DNA of 64,000 nucleotides, taken from an uncultured Lachnospiraceae bacterium (GTDB lineage: Bacteria; Bacillota; Clostridia; Lachnospirales; Lachnospiraceae). Below, one piece after another: positions 48,087 through 54,720 of this stretch. Location of the stretch: assembly GCA_910585635.1 (NCBI GenBank), contig CAJUFE010000010.1:4316-68315 (forward strand), written 5' to 3'. The position numbers and the translations under genes are program-made. Positions within the stretch are counted from its first letter, which is position 1. Every line of letters begins with the position of its first letter. The notes below the pieces were generated by a model. The model did no database searches and was not told the origin of the DNA. It saw nothing but the letters and a program-made list of their open reading frames with translations.

Positions 48087-51000
48087 ATGAGAAGAACGAC
48101 GATCGGGATCATAGCACATGTTGATTCAGGGAAGACCACCCTTTCGGAGGGGATGCTCTACCTTAGCGGGAGCATCCGCAAGCTGGGGCGGGTGGACCAG
48201 GGGGATTCTTTTCTGGACACAGATACCATGGAGCGGGCCAGAGGGATCACCATTTTTTCCAAGCAGGCGATATTTACATTGGATAGAGCAGAGGGACAGG
48301 AGAGGGCAGAGGGACAGGAGCTGGCAGGCGGCCAGGAGAGTCTGGAAGTGACCCTATTAGATACGCCGGGGCATGTGGATCTGTCGGCGGAGATGGAGCG
48401 GACCCTGCAGGTATTGGATAATGCGATCCTGGTGATCAGCGGGGCTGACGGGGTGCAGAGCCATACCCTCACCCTGTGGCGGCTGCTGAAACGATACCAG
48501 ATCCCGGTGTTCCTGTTCATCAACAAGATGGATCAGCCGGGGACGGATAAAGAAAGGCTGATGGCCGAGCTAAAGGAAAAGCTGGACGGGCAGTGTGTGG
48601 ATTTTTCGGCGGAGGTGCTGTGCGGGCATCCGGAACATCTGGCATCTGGCGGTCTGTCTGACTGTATATCGAGCCATCTGGCATCTGGCGGTCCGTCTGA
48701 CTGTTCGAGCCATCTGGCATCTGGCGGTCTGTCTGACCGAACATCGAGCCAGCTGGCATCTGGCGGTCTGTCTGACTGTATATCGAGCCATCTGGCTGAT
48801 GGCTCGTCCGATCCGCGGTCCGGTCGTTTGGCCGATCAGGCCCGGCAGGCCTTCTTTGAGGAGCTGGCCATGTGTGACGAGGCCTTGTTGGAGCGGTATC
48901 TAGAGCGGGGACGGGTGGAAGAGGGGGAGATCCGGGCTTTGATCCGGGAGCGGAAGGTATTTCCCTGCTATTTCGGCTCCGCTCTAAAGCTGGAAGGGGT
49001 GGACGCCTTTTTACAGGGCCTGGCCCGTTATGGGATCTGCCCGGAGCCAAAGGGGGAGGCCTTCGGCGCCAAGGTTTTTAAGATCTCCAGGGATGCCCAG
49101 GGGAACCGTTTGACCCATATGAAGATCACAGGCGGGAGCCTGAAGGTCAAGGATAGCCCGGACGGGACGGATAAGGTGGAGCAGATCCGGCTCTATTCCG
49201 GGGTGCGGTCTAAGACGGTGGGTCAGGCGGAGGCCGGGATGGTCTGTGCGGTGACCGGGCTCACAGGGACCTATGCAGGACAGGGGTTGGGAGCGGAGGA
49301 AGCTTCGGGCCTGCCTTTGCTGGAGCCGGTGCTCTCCTATCAGATCCTCCTGCCGGAGGGAGAGGATACCCATATCATGCTCATGAGACTTAAGCAGCTG
49401 GAAGAGGAGGAACCCCTCCTCCATATCCAGTGGGACGAGCAGCTGGGCCAGATCCATGTCCAGCTCATGGGCGAGGTGCAGATCGATGTCTTAAAGAACA
49501 GCATCAGAGAGCGGTTTGGCGTGGAGGTGGAACTGGGCGTCGGGAGCATCCTCTATAAAGAGACGATCTTAGGGCCGGTGGAAGGGGTGGGGCATTTTGA
49601 ACCTCTGCGCCATTATGCGGAGGCCCATCTCTTATTGGAACCGGGAGAACGGGGCAGCGGGCTGCAGTTTGCCGCTGACTGCAGTGAGGATGTGCTGGAG
49701 AGGAACTGGCAGCGGCTGATCCTGACCCATCTGGAGGAGAAGGCGCATAAAGGTGTCCTGACCGGCGCCCCGATCACGGACATGCGGGTCACGGTGATCG
49801 CCGGGCGGGCCCACCAGAAGCATACAGAGGGCGGGGATTTCCGCCAGGCCACCTACCGGGCCCTGCGGCAGGGGCTGATGAAGGCGGAGAGCATGCTGCT
49901 GGAGCCCTATTACAGCTTCCGGCTGGAGCTGCCTACAGGACTGGTGGGCCGCGCCATGTCCGATCTGCAGCGGATGAGCGCGACCTTTGAGGTCTCGGAG
50001 ACGATCGGGGAAACGACCGTCCTGACCGGCAGAGCGCCGGTGGCCAAGATGCAGGGCTACCAGCTGAAGGTGACCGCCTATTCTAAGGGGATGGGCAGGC
50101 TCTCCTGTACCATGGAAGGCTACGGTCCCTGCCATGATGAGGAGGCGGTCTTAGCGGCCAGCGGCTACGACCCGGAGCTGGATACAGCCAACACACCGGA
50201 TTCCGTCTTCTGCTCCCACGGCGCAGGCTTTATCGTCCCCTGGTATCAGGTGGAGGACTATATGCATGTGGAGAGCGGCATCCGGCAGGCAGGAGAGCAG
50301 GAGGCTGACGGAGCTGGAACAGATAGGACTGGAACAGATAGGGCTGGAAGAGACAGGATTGGAACAGATAGGGTGGCGGAAGGCCGGGTCGCCCACATGG
50401 ATGTGGCAAAAGGCAGCGAGGACGTGAAGGGAGACCGATCTTTGGGAGGCGGGTCCGGAGCAGGACCAGCAGGACCAAGGCAGAGTGGGTCCGGGTCTGC
50501 CCCGGAGGGAGCCGGGCAACGATCTTACGCGGGTCCTGGCAGGGCCAGGGTATCAGCACAAAGTGGGGCGGGCAGTCGAGGGAGCACAGATGGGATCAGC
50601 GCTGGCAGCAGTGGAGGCTACTCGGGTTCATTGGAGAGCGACAAGGAACTGGAGGAGATCTTCCGCCGCACCTACGGGGACAGCAAGCGCCAGCGTTCCC
50701 AGAGGGAGCAGAGTGCACCTGGGGGGAGCCTTTCCGGCCGAAAGGCGCTCCGCGAACGGGCCTGGCAGCCCACGGAGCCTTTAGAGGAATATCTCTTAGT
50801 GGACGGTTACAACGTCATCTTCGCCTGGGACAGCCTAAAGGAGCTGGCAAAAGTCAGCTTAGACGGGGCCAGGCAGCGCCTGATGGACATCCTGTGCAAT
50901 TACCAGGGCTTCAAAAAATGCCATGTGATCCTGGTCTTTGATGCCTACCGGGTGGCGGGCCATGCCTGCGAGGTGCGAGAGTATCTCAACATCCATGTGG

Positions 51001-51305
51001 TCTACACCAAAGAGGCGGAGACTGCCGACCGATACATCGAAAAGACCGTCCATGAGCTGGCGAAAAAGTATCGGGTGACCGTGGCCACCTCCGACGGCTT
51101 AGAGCAGATCATCATCATGGGCCAGGGAGCCCTGCGGATGTCGGCGGCGGAGCTTTTAGAAGAGGTGGAGCGGACGGATGCAACGATCCGGGCCGAGTAT
51201 CTGGATAAGCCCAGGCGCAAGCAGAACCTGCTGTTCGAAGGGGTGGATGAGGAGACGGCGGCTTATGTGAAGGATGTGGGGGAGGGATCTCACGAAGGGC
51301 AGTGA
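48087..51305 (+). CDS. TetM-like ribosomal GTPase fused to a YacP/Rae1-like NYN nuclease domain
   Basis: 1072 aa. Residues 1-730 follow EF-G/TetM ribosomal protection factors: G1 AHVDSGKTT, G3 DTPGHVD, G4 NKMD, then domains II-V up to about YDPELDTANTPDSVF. Residues about 898-1045 are an NYN_YacP domain with candidate metal-binding acids in LLVDGYNVIFAW, VFDAYR, TADRYIE and TSDGLEQ. Its free-standing relative Rae1 cuts mRNA in the ribosomal A site. The parts are joined by a 165-residue Gly/Ser/Arg-rich linker. Three in-frame tandem repeats sit in the G domain region (18-bp and 36/39-bp units) and in the linker (15-bp units). The likely role is a ribosome-associated factor that couples A-site GTPase binding to mRNA cleavage, or antibiotic protection; that is inference. 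Confidence 0.9.
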   Translation: MRRTTIGIIAHVDSGKTTLSEGMLYLSGSIRKLGRVDQGDSFLDTDTMERARGITIFSKQAIFTLDRAEGQERAEGQELAGGQESLEVTLLDTPGHVDLSAEMERTLQVLDNAILVISGADGVQSHTLTLWRLLKRYQIPVFLFINKMDQPGTDKERLMAELKEKLDGQCVDFSAEVLCGHPEHLASGGLSDCISSHLASGGPSDCSSHLASGGLSDRTSSQLASGGLSDCISSHLADGSSDPRSGRLADQARQAFFEELAMCDEALLERYLERGRVEEGEIRALIRERKVFPCYFGSALKLEGVDAFLQGLARYGICPEPKGEAFGAKVFKISRDAQGNRLTHMKITGGSLKVKDSPDGTDKVEQIRLYSGVRSKTVGQAEAGMVCAVTGLTGTYAGQGLGAEEASGLPLLEPVLSYQILLPEGEDTHIMLMRLKQLEEEEPLLHIQWDEQLGQIHVQLMGEVQIDVLKNSIRERFGVEVELGVGSILYKETILGPVEGVGHFEPLRHYAEAHLLLEPGERGSGLQFAADCSEDVLERNWQRLILTHLEEKAHKGVLTGAPITDMRVTVIAGRAHQKHTEGGDFRQATYRALRQGLMKAESMLLEPYYSFRLELPTGLVGRAMSDLQRMSATFEVSETIGETTVLTGRAPVAKMQGYQLKVTAYSKGMGRLSCTMEGYGPCHDEEAVLAASGYDPELDTANTPDSVFCSHGAGFIVPWYQVEDYMHVESGIRQAGEQEADGAGTDRTGTDRAGRDRIGTDRVAEGRVAHMDVAKGSEDVKGDRSLGGGSGAGPAGPRQSGSGSAPEGAGQRSYAGPGRARVSAQSGAGSRGSTDGISAGSSGGYSGSLESDKELEEIFRRTYGDSKRQRSQREQSAPGGSLSGRKALRERAWQPTEPLEEYLLVDGYNVIFAWDSLKELAKVSLDGARQRLMDILCNYQGFKKCHVILVFDAYRVAGHACEVREYLNIHVVYTKEAETADRYIEKTVHELAKKYRVTVATSDGLEQIIIMGQGALRMSAAELLEEVERTDATIRAEYLDKPRRKQNLLFEGVDEETAAYVKDVGEGSHEGQ
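48288..48341 (+). repeat. Three 18-bp in-frame repeats in the GTPase domain
   Basis: Units at 48288, 48306 and 48324 encode AEGQER, AEGQEL and AGGQES, inserted before the G3 motif DTPGH. Confidence 0.92.
48636..48824 (+). repeat. Five 36/39-bp in-frame repeats in the GTPase domain
   Basis: Units at 48636 (39 bp), 48675 (36), 48711 (39), 48750 (39) and a diverged one at 48789. Each begins CATCTGGCATCTGGCGGT or similar and encodes HLASGGLSD. The unit lengths differ by exactly one codon, so the frame is always kept. Confidence 0.95.
50316..50375 (+). repeat. Four 15-bp in-frame repeats in the linker
   Basis: Units at 50316, 50331, 50346 and 50361, each close to GGAACAGATAGGACT, encode GTDRT-like pentapeptides between the GTPase and NYN parts. 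Confidence 0.93.
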
Positions 51306-51670
51306 TGGGGACAGGGTCCTTTCAAAAAGGCGGATAAGGAGCACGAAAATGAAGAGCTGGACTATCAATTGAGAGGGGTAGTCGCGAAGCTATCCTCCAT
51401 GGGGGTCAATGTGGAGGATATAACATTCTGAGCATAGACGATCGATCAACATAAAAAGACGATACACGTCAAGAACGGGACGGCAGCATCTGGTAAGGAT
51501 ACCGATGTGGCCGTCTTTTTTTCTCCTGCAAACCTGGTCGTAAAAAGCATCACCGTCTAAGATAGAGGGGTGGACCGAGAAGGAACAGCAGGGCAAAGAG
51601 AGGGGCGTTTGGAAGTTGCTCCAAGGAACTGCCCGGATGGCGTGAGGGATACGCCGGAAAGGAGAGAGTG
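51306..51670. other. Intergenic region before the recombinase gene
   Basis: 365 bp with no convincing gene. It holds a terminator at 51476-51522. The recombinase promoter should lie between that terminator and 51650; I see no strong -35/-10 pair. Confidence 0.55.
51476..51522 (+). terminator. Terminator downstream of the GTPase-NYN gene
   Basis: GACGGCAGCATC pairs with GATGTGGCCGTC around TGGTAAGGATACC (itself TGGTA/TACC paired), followed by seven T. Confidence 0.88.
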
Positions 51671-52306
51671 ATGGGAAACACCTATGGCTACGCACGTGTC
51701 AGCACTAAGGAACAGAAGGAGGATCGGCAGATGATCGCGCTCATGGAGGCGGAGGTGCCGAGAAAGAACATCTACATGGATAAACAGTCCGGGAAGGATT
51801 TTGAGCGTCCCATGTACAAACGGATGACAAGGCGTCTGAAAGAAGAGGACCTTTTGTACATCAAGAGCATCGACCGGCTTGGCCGGGATTATGAGGAGAT
51901 ATTAGAGCAATGGCGGGTACTGACCCGGGAGAAGAGGGTGGATATCGTGGTCCTGGATATGCCCCTTCTGGATACGAGACGAGGGAAGGACCTGATGGGA
52001 GCTTTCTTAAGCGATATCGTCCTGCAGGTCCTGTCCTTTGTGGCTGAAAATGAGCGGAATGATATCCGGCAGAGGCAGAAGGAGGGGATCGAGGCGGCTA
52101 AGCAGAAAGGGGTGAGGTTTGGCAGGCCGCAAAAGCCCCTGCCCGATAATTTTTATCAGGTCTTTGAAAAATGGATGGCGGGCGAACTGACCTGCCGAGG
52201 TGCGGCAAAGCTGTGCGGGATGCCGGTGGCTTCTTTTTGCCGCAGAGGTGAGGCACAAAAAAGGCTGCTGTCCGGCGGGGCGGCAGATGGATCTGGATCC
52301 AATTAG
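51671..52306 (+). CDS. Hin/resolvase-type serine recombinase (probable DNA invertase)
   Basis: 211 aa. The catalytic serine is Ser11 in YGYARVSTKEQ. The conserved arginine-rich active-site segment appears in YIKSIDRLGRDYEEI and the dimer helix in LSDIVLQVLSFVAENERNDIRQRQKEGI (here as VAENERNDIRQRQ). The short C-terminal DNA-binding domain (about 150-195, KWMAGELTCRGAAKLCGMPVASF) is a helix-turn-helix. Catalytic-domain-first order and this length fit Hin-type invertases and small resolvases; IS607 transposases have the HTH first. GGAGAGAGTG precedes the ATG at 51671. It is followed at once by two inverted 26-bp sites, its probable substrates. Confidence 0.93.
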   Translation: MGNTYGYARVSTKEQKEDRQMIALMEAEVPRKNIYMDKQSGKDFERPMYKRMTRRLKEEDLLYIKSIDRLGRDYEEILEQWRVLTREKRVDIVVLDMPLLDTRRGKDLMGAFLSDIVLQVLSFVAENERNDIRQRQKEGIEAAKQKGVRFGRPQKPLPDNFYQVFEKWMAGELTCRGAAKLCGMPVASFCRRGEAQKRLLSGGAADGSGSN

Positions 52307-52414
52307 ATCCGCTTAGATCTGCTGCGGGACAGATGCGCTGCGGTCACAGAGGTGGGACGAACGGCCAGCTGTAAAAGCGAACTGGTAAAAGTGGATAGGG
52401 GATACTTCCGAGAT

Positions 52415-52440
52415 GTTCCAAATGGTGTACGTTTTGGAAC
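52415..52440 (+). repeat. Left inversion site (26 bp)
   Basis: Half-site GTTCCAAATGGT, core GT (52427-52428), half-site ACGTTTTGGAAC. The outer 8 bp of the halves are a perfect inverted repeat (GTTCCAAA/TTTGGAAC). The 12-2-12 layout is that of serine-invertase crossover sites such as hix. Confidence 0.88.
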
Positions 52441-52499
52441 AGAAAGATCTAAACAAGGCCATATCTTGGATATCGGCCATATTTATATGACCATAAGGG

Positions 52500-52528
52500 A
52501 TTCTAACATAATTTCTGCTGAAAAGCAA
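52500..52528 (-). promoter_or_regulatory. Candidate promoter inside the invertible segment
   Basis: On the minus strand: -35 TTGCTT (52528-52523), a 17-bp spacer, -10 TAGAAT (52505-52500, five of six consensus bases). After inversion it would point at the TnpB-like gene with a leader of about 150 nt. A weaker plus-strand candidate, TTGTAT (52569-52574) with GATAAG (52592-52597), also has a 17-bp spacer. Confidence 0.6.
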
Positions 52529-52616
52529 GGCTAGCAGTTCTTTTGGGCTGGAAATTTCTGCATGATCCTTGTATATGGGCATACCACCGAGGATAAGACT
52601 CCAAGGACCGGTCGCT

Positions 52617-52642
52617 GTTCCAAAACGTACACCATTTGGGAC
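52617..52642 (-). repeat. Right inversion site (26 bp)
   Basis: Half-site GTTCCAAAACGT, core AC (52629-52630), half-site ACCATTTGGGAC. It is the reverse complement of the left site with one mismatch. Confidence 0.88.
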
Positions 52643-52713
52643 ACAGAGGGATGGGATAGCGTGGGATGCGGTGGGATGGAACACCATGGGACACAAGCCG
52701 CAGAGGGAGAGAG

Positions 52714-54054
52714 ATGCCGGATACCGTATGCAAGATCGTCCGCCAGTACAATAAGGACGTCATCCCAGGAGAGGATATGCGGAAGCTCCTGGAGATCGCC
52801 AGGGACTATGCATGTGTGAAGAATGCGGTCTACCAGCGTTATGGCGGGATCCGCAGCCTCCAGAAGCTCTATCCGGGCTATACCGTGCAGAACGAGATGA
52901 CTAAGAGCGGTCTGCGGGAAAGCTTAGGGCTGCCGTCGGTCTATTTCTATATGGCGGTCTTTGACGCGGTGCGGGAGCTCAAGGCCTATTGGACCACGGT
53001 CAGATTCCAAGTCCTGAAGCGGGTGAACGCCCATGAGGGGCTTGGGGAGGAGGAAAAGCATTTCCTCCGGTATCTGCTGAAGGTGAACAATGCATTTGAT
53101 GCGGCATTAAACGGGACAGAGCAAAAGCTCCCCAAGGAGATCCAGGCGCGGTATGACAGCCTGGCCTCCCAGGTGGATGTGAAAAAGCTGGAAAGCTACC
53201 TTTGCAGACAGGTGCGCAAGCAGACAAGAAAGCTGCATGTGGAGAAGGTAGAGGGTTTTTCCATGACCGAGCGTGCCTATCGTTACGGCGACCATGGGAT
53301 CTATATCGCCGTGAAGCAGAAACGGAAGCGGATCTTTATCCCATTGACCGATGGGAACCAGTACACCAGGCAGCTCTATATCCGCCTTTTCCCGGAACGG
53401 GGAGCGGTGGAGATCCGGGCGCCGATCGATGTCAAGGTGAAGCCGCATCCGGACCGGGACCGGGAGATCGGGCTTTCCATGGGGATGCGGGTCATGCTGG
53501 TGACGGACGAGGGCCATCTGTATGGCGAGGGATACGGGCAGCTGCAGAGCCGGCTCTCCGACTGGCTCAGGGAGCAGACCAGCCGCTATCACCGCAACCG
53601 ACAGGCAAATCCCGGAAGGAAAAAGTACCAGGACCAAAAGCACCGGATGGAGGAGCAGCTCCACAGCTATATCAACCAGGAATTGAACCGTTTTTTCCAG
53701 GAAGAAAGGCCCAAGCGCGTCTGTCTGCCCAAACTCCCAAAGGGCGGCTGCAGCGGCCCGGTCAAGCGGATCGATCATATCGCCACCACATGGCAGAGAG
53801 GCTACATCCGCAGCCGGCTGAGGCAAAAATGCCGGGAACAGGCAGTGGAGTTTGTGGAGGTATTTGGAAAGGATATCAGCAATGTATGCAGCCGGTGCGG
53901 CGCGTTCGGAAGGAAGCAGGAGGGGCGGTTTTATTGCCCTGTGTGCGGGTATGAGGCCGATCAGAAGGTGAACGCGGCGCAGAATGCGAAAAAGCGGGGC
54001 GTATCGCAGGCGCTTGCGCCTGCTGGCAACGTGACGCTGCCGCAGGCAGAGTAG
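52714..54054 (+). CDS. TnpB-like protein with degenerate RuvC active site
   Basis: 446 aa from ATG 52714 behind GAGGGAG. The C-terminal half has the TnpB/Cas12f layout. The RuvC-I strand is EIGLSMGMRVMLVTDEGHLY, where the catalytic Asp of the usual GIDLG is Ser255. The RuvC-II strand is RVCLPKLP, where the usual Glu of IEDL is Pro339. A zinc ribbon follows with Cys392, 395, 408 and 411 (CSRCG, CPVCG). The RuvC-III strand is EADQKVNAAQNA, where the usual DRDxNAA has Lys418 at the second Asp. All three catalytic positions thus appear lost while the fold and zinc ribbon are kept. That resembles TnpB-derived, nuclease-dead RNA-guided repressors (TldR). Its promoter may be the invertible segment upstream. 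Guide RNA not identified. Confidence 0.82.
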   Translation: MPDTVCKIVRQYNKDVIPGEDMRKLLEIARDYACVKNAVYQRYGGIRSLQKLYPGYTVQNEMTKSGLRESLGLPSVYFYMAVFDAVRELKAYWTTVRFQVLKRVNAHEGLGEEEKHFLRYLLKVNNAFDAALNGTEQKLPKEIQARYDSLASQVDVKKLESYLCRQVRKQTRKLHVEKVEGFSMTERAYRYGDHGIYIAVKQKRKRIFIPLTDGNQYTRQLYIRLFPERGAVEIRAPIDVKVKPHPDRDREIGLSMGMRVMLVTDEGHLYGEGYGQLQSRLSDWLREQTSRYHRNRQANPGRKKYQDQKHRMEEQLHSYINQELNRFFQEERPKRVCLPKLPKGGCSGPVKRIDHIATTWQRGYIRSRLRQKCREQAVEFVEVFGKDISNVCSRCGAFGRKQEGRFYCPVCGYEADQKVNAAQNAKKRGVSQALAPAGNVTLPQAE

Positions 54055-54720
54055 GGGGGCGGACTGGGTCAGCAAGATCAAAGCAGCGTTAAAGAATGAT
54101 CAAAGTAAGCCCAGTCAGCTTAAGACAAGCAATAATAGCAAGGCAGGATAGGATCATAAAGACACAGGCTCCGGATACATGTGGGTGATGAGCCCCATTT
54201 GACCAAGGCATGCTCACAAGGCTGTCCCAAGAGGCGTTATCGGAAGATAGGATCGATAGGATCTGGCGGCCTTTAAAGGAGCGGCTGTTGATGGACCGGA
54301 GGGCGTGTCTATGATAGAAAAAGACCAGTCGGCATTAGAAGGCAGACGGCAGGCCTGCGGTGAGCAGGAGGCGGTCTGCGCATTGGGTATGCCAGGACCT
54401 TGTGAACATGTGAGCTACAAACGGCGCTGACGTGCATGATGTAGCAAGGAGCGAAGCAGAGGGTGGACGATCTATAGCCATCTGCATCACCAGATATCGG
54501 TAGATAGCGGTGACCAATATTCCTTATTATTTTAGGGAGCAACACATGAGGGAAGATGTTGAGGGAGACGATGATGCATGTGTCCCTACTATTTTATCTA
54601 TAAGGCGATAGTGGTAAGTCGAAAGTAAGTATACATATCTTATTATATATAATTCGGTTTAGGCTTTTTAGGTATGATAATGCTTTTAGATATAGTGACA
54701 GTATTTTAAAGGGGTAGGGA
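54055..54720. other. Non-coding region between the TnpB-like gene and the glycan island
   Basis: 666 bp with no convincing protein gene. A stem GACTGGG (54062-54068) with CCCAGTC (54110-54116) directly after the TnpB-like stop could be a terminator-like or guide-RNA structure; inside it ATCAAAG is repeated. Composition changes from GC-rich to AT-rich near 54540-54600, marking the left edge of the glycan island. A TATAAT box at 54648-54653 may belong to the promoter of the next gene, but no matching -35 is clear. Confidence 0.55.

Larger units (their letters stand above)
52415..52642. other. Probable invertible DNA switch (176-bp segment between inverted sites)
   Basis: Two copies of a 26-bp site face each other at 52415-52440 and 52617-52642; including two flanking bases, 27 of 28 positions match. 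Core dinucleotides are GT on the left and AC on the right, so recombination would invert, not delete, the 176 bp between them. The site sits 108 bp after a serine recombinase gene and 71 bp before a TnpB-like gene. The segment is AT-richer than its flanks and has a good outward promoter on the minus strand (52500-52528), pointing away from the TnpB-like gene in the present orientation. I infer a phase-variable ON/OFF promoter, OFF as sequenced. Confidence 0.82.

Noticed and set aside
48087..50290. A true acquired tetracycline resistance gene tet(M)/tet(O)
   Set aside because: GC-rich composition matching the genome, internal repeats and the NYN fusion indicate a resident TetM-like translation factor rather than a mobile tet gene.
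51671..54054. A complete IS607-type transposon (serine transposase plus TnpB)
   Set aside because: The recombinase has its catalytic domain first and the HTH last, the reverse of IS607 TnpA, and the inverted 26-bp sites lie between the genes rather than at element ends. The TnpB-like protein also lacks its catalytic residues.
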